In this document: positions 7,893 to 16,480 of the stretch, one piece after another
How the letters are laid out: each line of letters starts with the position of its first letter
Position numbering within the stretch: the first letter of the stretch is position 1
DNA from: Candidatus Gemmiger faecavium
GTDB taxonomy: Bacteria; Bacillota; Clostridia; Oscillospirales; Ruminococcaceae
Reading direction: 5' to 3'
DNA: 35,041 bases
NCBI GenBank assembly: GCA_019114415.1
Contig: DXFO01000049.1
Location: 1-35,041 of the forward strand
The notes under the pieces: generated by a model
The model's input: the letters and a program-made list of their open reading frames with translations, nothing else
The model's database searches: none
Told to the model about the DNA's origin: nothing
Made by a program: the position numbers and the translations under genes

Positions 7893-7966
7893 AAAATGCG
7901 CATAGCAAATCAGACTGAGCAAAGTCCCCAAAACTCTTCTCAGCCGGTTTTCTATGCGCCTTTTTT
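7893..7966. terminator. Two-way terminator inside switch 1
   Basis: GCGCATAG (7898-7905) pairs with CTATGCGC (7952-7959), with an inner CTGAG/CTCAG pair (7915-7919, 7939-7943). The right side runs into TTTTTT (7961-7966) and the left side is AAAA (7893-7896), so both strands end in T. It blocks read-through from the recombinase gene in either orientation. Confidence 0.7.
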
Positions 7967-8016
7967 ATTGTGTTTTTCCTCCAGGCGCCGGTATTTCATT
8001 TTTATCCCTCGCACAG

Positions 8017-8038
8017 CAACAGAACTAATATTCTGTGT
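8017..8038 (-). repeat. Recombination site, gene-proximal copy, cassette 1
   Basis: On the minus strand it reads ACACAGAA, TATTAG, TTCTGTTG: the same centre and inner arm as 7744-7765, with a different outer arm. Its two arms form a good dyad (CAACAGAA and TTCTGTGT on the plus strand). It lies 34 bases before the start of the recombinase-like gene. Confidence 0.85.
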
Positions 8039-8072
8039 TTCTTCAATTACGCTGCTGCGAGGGGGTGGGACG

Positions 8073-8879
8073 ATGGCAGAGGAAAACCCGATCCTGCCGG
8101 GATATTCAGTCTCGGCGTTTTTATCAAGCAAAGGCGGCTCCTGGAGCCAAAACACCCGGCAGTGCTATCTGAGGATCCTGCGCGAATTCAGCCGTTATCT
8201 GGAAGGAAAAGGCGAACTCGCCCCTTCCCTTCTGACCCAATGGCAGCTTGATCTGAATAATCTGGGATACAGTGAGCGCAGCATCAATCTGCACATTTCG
8301 TCCGTAAATAATTATCTGCGCTGGTGCGGGCGTTTCGATCTGCTGATGCGCCACCACCAAACAGACAATACGCCTACCGGTCCCGAGCTCACACGTCAGG
8401 AATATCTGAGTCTGCTGTGTACCGCGCGGGATATGGGGCGGCACCGGCTGTATCTGCTCATCAAGCTGTTTGCTCTCACCGGTTTGCCCCTTCAATGTCT
8501 CGACCAGATCACCGTAAGCGCGGTGCGTGACGGAAGCTGCACGGTCAACTGCCATGACAGCCCGCTGACCATCCGCTTTCCCGAAAGCCTGCAAAAGGAA
8601 CTTCTGGATTACATTTCTTATCACTCGATCCGGGACGGCCCTGTGTTTGTCACCAGCCGCGGCCAGGTCGTTAACCGTTCCAATATTTGCAAGGAAATGC
8701 AGGAGCTTTGCCGCAAAGCCGGAATCCCGGAAGAAAAAGGCAATCCCCGCAGCCTGCGCAAGCTGTACCAGACCACAAAAAATGATATTACCGCCAATTT
8801 GGAACAAATGTTCCGCCGGGCGTATGACCAGCTTTTGCAGGTCGAACAAGCCGCTGTTGGATGGAAGGAGGGTACGTAA
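8073..8879 (+). CDS. Catalytically degenerate tyrosine-recombinase paralogue, cassette 1
   Basis: A 268-residue protein with the recombinase layout: N-terminal SAM-like domain (about 10-90, SINLHISSVNNYLRW) and a C-terminal domain still alignable to the neighbouring intact enzyme (TRQEYLSLL, GPVFVTSRGQVVNRSNICKEM). The catalytic residues are almost all gone: the first arginine is P139 (TGLPLQ instead of TGIRVS), the lysine is absent, the HxLRH motif is PRSLRK, and there is no LGHSS histidine or tyrosine. Only R229 remains. The segment ELCRKAGIPE and KGNPRSLRKLYQ is shared almost unchanged with the cassette 2 paralogue, so it is under selection rather than decaying. It is the first gene after the switch and should be made only in the ON state. 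Possible roles are DNA-binding partner, directionality factor or lock. ATG 8073 follows GAGGGGGTGGG. Confidence 0.85.
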   Translation: MAEENPILPGYSVSAFLSSKGGSWSQNTRQCYLRILREFSRYLEGKGELAPSLLTQWQLDLNNLGYSERSINLHISSVNNYLRWCGRFDLLMRHHQTDNTPTGPELTRQEYLSLLCTARDMGRHRLYLLIKLFALTGLPLQCLDQITVSAVRDGSCTVNCHDSPLTIRFPESLQKELLDYISYHSIRDGPVFVTSRGQVVNRSNICKEMQELCRKAGIPEEKGNPRSLRKLYQTTKNDITANLEQMFRRAYDQLLQVEQAAVGWKEGT

Positions 8880-8961
8880 TGGGATAGTGTCCGCCTGTAT
8901 CCACTCAGATCTGGCCTTTGGCCGATCGCATTGATAATATAATTCTTAGGAGGAATTCCAC

Positions 8962-11531
8962 ATGCAAACATGGAAAACAAGGTGTTCTGATCACTGAATG
9001 GAGCGGCGATTTCACATCCTCCAATGAGATCACCTTTACCTGGAGCGCGATCAATAAGGAAGAAGCCACGATTTATCTCAACATAACGGAAGCTACTCAT
9101 GTGCTCCAGCTGAAAAACGACGACGGCAGCATCGACATGGGTACCATCACCTACAAGGACGGCGGCAAACAGCAGACTACCGTGGAAGTGTATCTGAACT
9201 ATGAGAAAGTCTGCACTTTCCCCGATCTGAACATTTCCAATGCTTTGGGCAACTTTATTCTGGATGTTAAGGACGGCTATTACTTTGATACCGTGAATAT
9301 GCAGGATATCACCTTTGATTCTGATATCGAAGCACAGACTTTCACCTATCAGTCGACCGCTGGCCAGTATACCAAGCTGAACTTTGGTATGGTCCCATCG
9401 CTGATCTCCGGCAAGAACACCGTCCGTCTCTACTTCTTCAACTATAACGACGGCATCAAAACAGATTTCACCCGCTACATCAACACCAATGCAGCGCATC
9501 CCAGTCTTGACGCAGCCTGCGATACACTGAATATCAGCTTCAATTATCAGGGCACCGACTATGCCTTCCCGTACGACAGCTGGTCCCAGATTGGTGCCGT
9601 CTATCTGTCCAGCAGCACCGATATCACGGTGGAGGCCCAGGTCAAGGACGGCTTCTATTTTGAATACTGGATGTCCGAAGATGGCTGGACTGAGGGCAAC
9701 GACCTGTTCACCATTTTGTCCGACGGCACCTGGCGTCAGGAAACTACCGGTATTGCCAGTCTCCAGCATGGCCGTGTTGCCTTTTCTCAGACAATGGGCA
9801 TGAACTTTAGCGCCCTCGGCTATAAAAATGCCCAGATTGGTCTGTATTTGACTGACGGCGGGTTGGTTGAAGATCTGCACCGTACGATCACCTACAAGGG
9901 CAATTATACCGGCGCTCCCGCAGATCATGTTCAGTATTTCTATTATCTGAGCGGCACCGGTTATGGCACCGTCATCCTCGACTCCATGTTCGACCGTGAT
10001 GGCTTCGACTTCATCGGCTGGAATACCAAAGCTGATGGCACTGGCACCTGGTATGACGTTGACTCCGCCTACGGTTCAAATGGTGAAGACGATTTGATTC
10101 TTTACGCACAGTGGGAAGAAAACGGCGGCACTCCTACTCCCACCTATTCCGCAAAGGTCTGGCCTGCCGATATTACTATTTATATGGGCGGTGAGAACGG
10201 TTACGCGGGAGCTGCTGACGAATCCGGCACTGCCATTACAGGCAACAATTCTCTGCCCGAGCCTGGTTACTATATCGAGCTTCCTTCCGTAGTCAACGAT
10301 GCATTGAAAGCCGCTGGTGCGGTCACAGGTGATACCCCTGTCGATCTTTCCAAGTATATCACAATCCGTGCTGAGGACGGCAGCGACACCTATGAATGGA
10401 CACTTGCTCCTTACGGCGACACCTATTCTGTCGCGAACGGTAAATTTATTTATGCCTTTGTCCCCAAAGTGGATACCGATACCCAATCTTTCCGTCTGAA
10501 CTTCATCAATAACAGTAACAAGGAAGTCTCTGACGAGGATCATTTTGATCTGACCACTTCCCTCTCTCAGACTTATACGATTCAAATCTATCAGGAACTC
10601 GTTCAAGCAGGCAAGGTTTATGTGGATGTTTCCATCCCTGCAACCTCGACCACTCAGGCTGTCAGCTATCGCTGCACGATGACTACTGATACAGGCAATA
10701 TGACCGTGCGTTATGTAAACGGTTCTCAGGATGAAGTCGTCACCCACTCCTTCAACTCGGTTGCGGCTGCGTCCGACGCCGACGATAAAGGTCAGGACGC
10801 CCTCAACAAAGCCTATGTCATCCGTGATGAAGATACGCCTTTCTACATCAATGGCAGCCACATTGACGTCAATGAGCAAGGAAATTTCGCTGACGTCTCG
10901 TTGCTTTTCGACAGCATTGTACCTGGCTACGAGTCCAATCTCGCTGAAGCCGCGATTGATGCCGTTCAGGATACTGGTGTTGATTTCAAAAATGTAAAGT
11001 ATGAAGCCAAATACCTCGATTTGGTTGACTCCAACAACGGCAATGTCTGGCTTACCACCGACAAAGATGTTACGATTTACTGGCCCTATCCTGAAGGAAC
11101 CGATGCCGACACCGATTTTACCATCGTGCACTTTGATGGCTTGGATCGTCAGCTGAACCTAAATGAGATTGAGACCAGCATCGAGAATGCCAATCTCATC
11201 GTCATCGACAATGTGCAGACGGACGAATACGGCATTTCTTTCACCACGCATACCTTCTCGCCTTACGTCCTGCTGTGGGACGACACGCAGACCACAACGG
11301 TCATTGGCACTCCCACGCCCGGACCTGTTTCTACCTCGGACGACCACCCCCGACATCGCCGAGGCCATTGCCAATGGCACCTGGGGCCAGCCCACGCCGA
11401 CCCCCGCGCCTGCGGTCATTCCCCAGACCAGCGACGACATGCCCATCACCCTGCTGATCGGCGCAGCCGGCATTGCAGCGGCCGGTATCGTTGTGCTGGT
11501 GATCCTGCGCAAGCGTAAGCGCAACCAGTAA
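8962..11531 (+). pseudogene. Sortase-type surface protein, cassette 1, disrupted at both ends
   Basis: Most of the gene is one open frame (about 8918-11350) encoding beta-rich extracellular sequence. It includes an InlB_B/Listeria-Bacteroides-type repeat (FDFIGWNTKADGTGTWYD to LYAQWEE) and a C-terminal region homologous to cassette 2's protein (VWLTTDKDVTIYWPYPEG, then FSPYVLLW). A run of five C at 11347-11351, where cassette 2's codons call for one base fewer, shifts the frame. The anchor itself, IPQTSDD, a membrane span and KRKRNQ, is encoded in the +1 frame up to 11531. The 5' end is also odd: AGGAGG (8948-8953) with ATG 8962 opens an 11-codon frame, and the main frame has no nearby ATG and no signal peptide. 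It may be a pseudogene, a slippage-variable gene or contain assembly errors. Confidence 0.65.
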
Positions 11532-11560
11532 ATCCCAAATCGGTCCCGTACAGGATCGTA

Positions 11561-11592
11561 AAAAGCGCCGGAGCCCAGGTTCCGGCGCTTTT
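11561..11592 (+). terminator. Terminator after cassette 1 surface gene
   Basis: A perfect 12-bp stem AAAAGCGCCGGA (11561-11572) with TCCGGCGCTTTT (11581-11592), with an 8-base loop, ends in TTTTCC. It closes cassette 1. Confidence 0.85.
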
Positions 11593-11665
11593 CCTATCTT
11601 CTGATTTAGCTGTCTTTTCCAAATGTGAAAGCTCCGCGAAATTTGATGCAATATGTCAGAAAGTA

Positions 11666-11674
11666 TGGTATTAT
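11666..11674 (+). promoter_or_regulatory. Extended -10 promoter candidate for the LCP gene
   Basis: TG at 11666-11667, one base, then TATTAT (11669-11674): an extended -10 with no good -35. Predicted start is near 11681, about 96 bases before the ATG at 11777. Confidence 0.4.
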
Positions 11675-11776
11675 GAAGTGTGTAATGCTCGGCGGCAGGC
11701 TGTCTTTTCTTTTGTCACAGCCGTCTGTGCATTTCCAAAATTCAGGCGATATATCGTCTTTATTTAGAGGAATATT

Positions 11777-14350
11777 ATGACACAGCAAGATAACGAGCCC
11801 AAAACGGCCGCTGCCGGCGTCTCCGCCGCACCGGAGTCCTCCCCCGCCCCGGCCGCTCAGTCCGATTCCCCCGCCGAAGAGGAAAAAACCTCCGACGAAA
11901 CCGCTTCTTCCGATACACCGTCCCCAGACACCGCCAAAGATGACTCCGGCGAAGAGCCGGGCAAGGCGGAACCGTCTCCTGATGACCACAAATCCGCTCC
12001 TCAGAGCGGTGGAAAAAAAGGCAAAAAGAAGCGCCGTATTCCGCTGTGGGGCAAGATCCTGTTGGGAATCCTGTGCGTCCTGCTGGTCCTGATGGGTGCC
12101 GCAGCCCTGTACATCAACGGCAAGCTGGATCTGATCCGCTACGATGACGGCAGTGTGGATTCCATCGGCACCATCGACGCGGACGAGGACCAGGATCTGG
12201 ACGGCACCGGTCTGGTGGAAAACACCGGCGAGATGATCATGCCCGAGGGCAGTCCCTTTGAGGATTCCAACGTGCTGAACATCCTGCTCATCAGCACCGA
12301 CGAGCGCACCGATGCCGTCAACGACTGGGACGCTTTCACCCACCTGAACGATCTGGACGGCACCAGCGCCACCACCGAATTCAGCGAGGATGCCCGCGCC
12401 GACAGCCTGATCCTGGTCTCCCTCAACATTGAGGAGGACACCATCAAGCTGGTTTCCATCGAGCGCGGCACCGGCGTTCCCATTCTGCTGGACGGATACG
12501 AGGGCGAGTACGACTGGATCACCCATACCTTCCGCTACGGCGGCGCAAAGCTGACCATGGAAACGGTGGAAGACTGCTTCAATGTGGCGGTGGACCATTA
12601 TGTCCGCATCAACTTCAACTCCTTTGTCCAGATCGTCGATGCCGTGGGCGGCGTTGACATCTACCTGACCGAGGAGGAAGCCGCGGCCCTCAACTGGGAA
12701 GTTCCCTCCAACTCCATGCTGATCGTTGACAAGGTCGAACCGGGTCTCAACCACATGGACGGCTACACTGCGCTGCAATATGCCCGCCTGCGTTCCATTG
12801 ACAACGACTGGGTCCGCATCCAGCGTCAGCGCACTGTCATTCAGGCCGTGCTGGATCAGATTCAAAATGCCACGCCCATGGAGCTGGACAACCTGCTGAA
12901 CACCGTTCTGCCTCTGGTCCAGACCAACTTTACCAAGTCGGAGATCGCCGCGCTGCTGGTGCAGCTGCCCGATTTCCTGGGCGTTACCGCCGAACAGCTG
13001 TCCCTGCCCGCGGAGGGCACCTACGGCGTCCGCTACGGCATGGACGACCGCCTGATGTATGACCCCGACTGGGCAGAGAATATCGCCATCCTGCACAAGT
13101 TCCTGTACGGTGTGGACAGCACCAGCGATGTCTACCCCAACGGCGAGACGGTGGAGACGGCGCTGGAGGATTACTCTGAAGAAGAGCTGGAATCCTTTGG
13201 GGAATATCTGGCGGAAAACAGCTCCGCCGTGGATCTTGCGGACGGCGGCGGAATGTGGCCGGCCGACACCGACGAAGCCGAGGAGACGGAGGACAGCGAA
13301 GAGACCGTATCCGAGCCCATCGCCGCCCGCGTCTGCCTGATGGGCGACGACACCTCCGCCAGCGACAGTCTGACCGTCCGTCAGGCCGCACTGACCCGCC
13401 TGCACGAGCAGGACGGCGTGAACTACCTGCTCACCGAGGAAGGCTTTGCCGCCGGGCTGCTGCTGGACAACTACATCAACGGCGGCGACGAAGCCCTGTA
13501 TGACCAGTATCTGGCCCTCCACGGGGACGCCAACACCGGTGATCTGCAGTTCTACGCGTGGCTGCGGGAATACAACGCCACCCAGAGCAGCGGCGACAAG
13601 ATCCATCTCATCGGTCTGGGGACCGACACCTCGCCGGCGCTGGCTGTGCGGGCGCTCTCCCTGCTGCGCGACCCCGACGCGGAGGTTGACGACAGCCTTT
13701 CCGACATCCTGTACTGGATGGACCGCAACGATGCTTCCGCCACCGAAACGGGCAGCAAATACGTCCTTCTCCGCCTGACGCAGGTCCTGGACGATGACCC
13801 CGAACTGCTGGAAGCTCTGTTCGGTGACAACTTCTCCATGGTGGAGCTGTTCTGCGAAAACAGCGCAGAGGCCCTCTACGCCGGAACGGAGGCCCCGGTG
13901 GACGGCGAGTATGCACAGGCCATGTATGATACCTTCTGCGCCGCCGTGGATGCCCTGCCCGAGGATGCCCGCTTCTTTGGCTGTCTGAGCCTGGCGGAGG
14001 CTTCCTCCACCTCCATCGTGGGCAAGGGCGAAAGCGGCTACGAAACCTTTGCCGCCCTGCTGAACGGCTCCGGGTCCCCGGTGCGCGGCGAGGTGGAGAA
14101 CATCGCGGTGCTGTATGTCTCTTCCGACGAAAGCACGTCCTCCAACACGCCCAACAACCGCACCTTTGACTACACACTGCTGCGGGAATGCCTGCCGGAT
14201 GCTTTCAGCCAGGACACCTGGATCTCCCTCAACGGGGAGGACAGCCCCTTCTCTAGCGACGTTGGACTCTTCCTGCCCGGACGCGAGGATGCGGCGGCTG
14301 CCGGAGAATATTTTGACACGCTGCTGACCGTCGTCACCGACGTGGAGTAA
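11777..14350 (+). CDS. LytR-CpsA-Psr (LCP) protein fused to an erythromycin-esterase-like domain
   Basis: LCP enzymes attach wall teichoic acid, capsule or other glycopolymers to peptidoglycan outside the membrane. This 857-residue protein has an acidic, disordered cytoplasmic N-terminus (1-85), a basic patch and one membrane span (about 91-113), and an LCP domain (about 165-385). The domain shows LLISTDERTDA, ADSLILVSLN, SIERGTGV with the phosphate-binding arginine R230, and ALQYARLRS to RIQRQRTVI. LCP proteins usually end near residue 400. Here an acidic linker leads to about 340 further residues (515-857). Their start, LLTEEGFAAGLLLDNYINGG then FYAWLREYN, resembles erythromycin-esterase (EreA-like) proteins, but the catalytic 'GEATHGS' histidine region reads GDDTSASDS, so it is probably not an active esterase. 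ATG 11777 follows AGAGG. It lies between the two surface-protein cassettes. Confidence 0.85.
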   Translation: MTQQDNEPKTAAAGVSAAPESSPAPAAQSDSPAEEEKTSDETASSDTPSPDTAKDDSGEEPGKAEPSPDDHKSAPQSGGKKGKKKRRIPLWGKILLGILCVLLVLMGAAALYINGKLDLIRYDDGSVDSIGTIDADEDQDLDGTGLVENTGEMIMPEGSPFEDSNVLNILLISTDERTDAVNDWDAFTHLNDLDGTSATTEFSEDARADSLILVSLNIEEDTIKLVSIERGTGVPILLDGYEGEYDWITHTFRYGGAKLTMETVEDCFNVAVDHYVRINFNSFVQIVDAVGGVDIYLTEEEAAALNWEVPSNSMLIVDKVEPGLNHMDGYTALQYARLRSIDNDWVRIQRQRTVIQAVLDQIQNATPMELDNLLNTVLPLVQTNFTKSEIAALLVQLPDFLGVTAEQLSLPAEGTYGVRYGMDDRLMYDPDWAENIAILHKFLYGVDSTSDVYPNGETVETALEDYSEEELESFGEYLAENSSAVDLADGGGMWPADTDEAEETEDSEETVSEPIAARVCLMGDDTSASDSLTVRQAALTRLHEQDGVNYLLTEEGFAAGLLLDNYINGGDEALYDQYLALHGDANTGDLQFYAWLREYNATQSSGDKIHLIGLGTDTSPALAVRALSLLRDPDAEVDDSLSDILYWMDRNDASATETGSKYVLLRLTQVLDDDPELLEALFGDNFSMVELFCENSAEALYAGTEAPVDGEYAQAMYDTFCAAVDALPEDARFFGCLSLAEASSTSIVGKGESGYETFAALLNGSGSPVRGEVENIAVLYVSSDESTSSNTPNNRTFDYTLLRECLPDAFSQDTWISLNGEDSPFSSDVGLFLPGREDAAAAGEYFDTLLTVVTDVE

Positions 14351-14370
14351 ACAACTTAACATCAAACACA

Positions 14371-14417
14371 ACGACCCCCGCGGGGACTGTCCATGGGCAG
14401 CCCTGCGGGGGTCGTTT
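14371..14417. terminator. Two-way terminator between LCP and AAA+ genes
   Basis: ACGACCCCCGC (14371-14381) pairs with GCGGGGGTCGT (14405-14415). TTTG follows on the plus strand and TGTGTTTG on the minus strand. It lies between the convergent ends of the LCP gene (14350) and the AAA+ gene (14447). Confidence 0.8.
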
Positions 14418-14446
14418 GATTGGAATTGCGAAACGCTTGAAATTGC

Positions 14447-16480
14447 TCAGTCGTCCAGGTCGAAATCGCCCGGCAGAAGCAGTTCCAGGGAGGCGGACGG
14501 GTCCGCCACCAGGCGCTTGGACTGGTTCAGGATGGCCCGTTCCAGCACATTGCGCGCCATACGGCCGTTGCCGTTCTGGGCCGCGTCCTCCGCCTGTTTG
14601 CGGTCGAAATAGGTTTTCAGCGGCATTTCACAGGAGGGGTCCATCACATATCCCTTGCCGGCGGCAATGGACTGGGCGATCCTCCACAGCTGTTCCCCGC
14701 TGTAATCGGGGAATTCGATCTGATTGGGGAAGCGGCTTTCCAGTCCCGAGTTGGCGCTCAGGAACTGCTGCATCTCCCGGGTGTAGCCCGCCAAGATCAC
14801 CACCAGGTCATCCCGGTGGTCCTCGATGCCCTTGACCAGCGTGTCGATGGCTTCCAGGCCGAAACTGTCGTCCTGTCCGCGGTACAGGCTGTACGCCTCG
14901 TCAATGAACAGCACGCCGCCCAGCGCACTCTGGATGACCTGATTGGTCAGCGGCGCCGTATGGCCCACGTAGCGGCCCACCAGGTCGGCCCGGGTGACTT
15001 CCACCAGCTGGCCGCCCCGCAGGGCGCCGATGGCCTTGAGATACTTTGCCAGAATGCGGGCAATGGTGGTCTTTCCGGTGCCGGGGTTGCCCGCGAAAAT
15101 CATGTGCATATTGACGGTGGCCGCGGTCATGCCCTGAGCTTTGCGGCGCTGCTGGGCCTGCACGTTCCGGGCAATGTCACGCACAAAGGTCTTGACCTCA
15201 TCCAGTCCCACAATGGCATCCAGTTCCGCCTCCACAGCAGCCACGTCACCGCGGTACTGCTGGGGCAGAAGCCCGAACAGGTCAAAGGGTTCCCCGTCCC
15301 CCACCGCCGCCATCAGGCGGCCGTCGGCCACGCTCAGCCGTACCGGCGTTCCGGCAGCCAGAGGTTCCTCGTGGTCAAGGACGTACTCCACCACCGCGCG
15401 GTAGGCGTTGTCCGCATACTCCTGGATGGCCTCGATGCCCCGGGCTTTTCCGTACTGTGCCGCCAGCAGGTCCCGCACCGTGCTGTCCATGGCAAGGACC
15501 AGCCCGCACTGGGCGCGGACTTTCTGGGCCAGGGAATTGAGTTCCCGGGCGGCAATGGCGTTCAGGCTTTCGGGAGTGAAGGGCTGGGTGGAGCAGATAT
15601 CCCCCGACAGGGCATCCACAAACCGGGCGCCGAAACGCTCGGCCAGGGCCTCGGGGCCTTTGTGGGAGAAGAACACAAAATACTTTCCCCCTGCTTCCAG
15701 CTCGCCCACCGCGCCGGGGGCAAGGGCGGTGCCCACGTCCACCAGAATGCCCCGCTGCAGCACATACCGGCTGGACAGGGCCAGCGTGCCGTCAATGGCC
15801 AGGGTGGCCAGCATATTCAGATACGAGGACGCGCAGCTCTCGTAGTGGTCGAAGGCCAGGATCTCGGCCTTCGACTGGAGCGCCGCGTACAGATCCTGCA
15901 AAAACAGCTTTTCCTGGGCAGGGCCCGGATAGAGGGACAGGTCCATGGTCTCGATGCGGGCGCAGGACAACAGTCCCCGCGCCGCCATTTCCTCGGCAAC
16001 GCAGTTCAGCGCATAGTGGCGGCCGGTGCCTTCCGTGCCGCACAGCAGCATGAGCCCCCGCACATGGGAGGAATCCCGGGGCACGCCCATGACAAAGGGA
16101 CGTCGGAAGGCTTTGACCAGCGCTCCCACAAAGGCATCCTGCCCCAGCACACGGGCGCGGACCTTGTCGGCCAGACCGACAAAGTCTCCTTTTTTCGCCG
16201 GCGCGGGGTTCTCCCGCGGTTCCGGGACATGGTCCAGCAGACCGTCCCGCTGCAGGGAGCGGGTCAGTTCGCTGCTCATACGGCGGACATTCTCGGCCGT
16301 AGCCCCAGCCGCCCGCTGCACCGCTTCCGTGGGGTCCTTGCGCGGGGCAGAGAACTGTTCCAGCGCCCGCTGCATTTCCTCAACGCTGCGGGCCGCTTCC
16401 TCGGCATCCCGCTTGCTGCCCGCGCGGGTGGAGCCCATCAGGCCCCGCACCCAGGCGTCGTATTGTTCCTCAATGCTCAT
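14447..16480 (-). CDS. Two-domain AAA+ ATPase of the SpoVK/CbxX type
   Basis: A 677-residue cytoplasmic protein. Residues 1-95 look helical and charged. Residues about 98-300 form a ClpA/B-like AAA domain that has decayed: its P-loop reads GTEGTGRHY (149-157, lysine lost) and its Walker B region reads LAFDHYE. Residues about 420-640 form an intact CbxX/CfqX (SpoVK) AAA domain with Walker A GNPGTGKTT (464-472), Walker B VLFIDEAYS (523-531) and the arginine finger in GLESRFP. CbxX relatives remodel or activate partner proteins. The start, ATG 16480, has AAGGAGC upstream and overlaps the end of the cysteine-tail gene by 11 bases, so the three minus-strand genes form one operon. Its likely partner is the cytoplasmic tail of that neighbour (inference). 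A purely sporulation role (SpoVK) is the alternative. Confidence 0.85.
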   Translation of the reverse strand: MSIEEQYDAWVRGLMGSTRAGSKRDAEEAARSVEEMQRALEQFSAPRKDPTEAVQRAAGATAENVRRMSSELTRSLQRDGLLDHVPEPRENPAPAKKGDFVGLADKVRARVLGQDAFVGALVKAFRRPFVMGVPRDSSHVRGLMLLCGTEGTGRHYALNCVAEEMAARGLLSCARIETMDLSLYPGPAQEKLFLQDLYAALQSKAEILAFDHYESCASSYLNMLATLAIDGTLALSSRYVLQRGILVDVGTALAPGAVGELEAGGKYFVFFSHKGPEALAERFGARFVDALSGDICSTQPFTPESLNAIAARELNSLAQKVRAQCGLVLAMDSTVRDLLAAQYGKARGIEAIQEYADNAYRAVVEYVLDHEEPLAAGTPVRLSVADGRLMAAVGDGEPFDLFGLLPQQYRGDVAAVEAELDAIVGLDEVKTFVRDIARNVQAQQRRKAQGMTAATVNMHMIFAGNPGTGKTTIARILAKYLKAIGALRGGQLVEVTRADLVGRYVGHTAPLTNQVIQSALGGVLFIDEAYSLYRGQDDSFGLEAIDTLVKGIEDHRDDLVVILAGYTREMQQFLSANSGLESRFPNQIEFPDYSGEQLWRIAQSIAAGKGYVMDPSCEMPLKTYFDRKQAEDAAQNGNGRMARNVLERAILNQSKRLVADPSASLELLLPGDFDLDD

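Larger units (their letters stand above)
7744..8038. other. Invertible promoter segment (phase switch), cassette 1, OFF orientation
   Basis: The inverted 22-bp sites enclose 251 bases (7766-8016) containing a leftward promoter near the recombinase gene and a two-way terminator near the recombinase-like gene. As assembled, the promoter points away from the surface gene. After inversion the promoter would lie at about 7920-7948 pointing right, with the terminator upstream of it as insulation. This is deduced from layout and from the matching arrangement in cassette 2; both orientations have not been observed. Confidence 0.8.

Noticed and set aside
6905-8879. The recombinases as prophage or integrative-element integrases
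   Set aside because: No phage structural, replication or conjugation genes and no att-like duplications at tRNA genes are present; the sites are inverted, short and centred on a promoter.
8938-8943. TATAAT as a private promoter of the cassette 1 surface gene
   Set aside because: It lies five bases before the ribosome site, so a transcript would start inside it, and no -35 is present.
11606-14371. A 921-codon open frame opposite the LCP gene
   Set aside because: It is a GC-rich antisense shadow: its translation is low-complexity Val/Gly/Gln/His, while the plus strand encodes clear LCP motifs.
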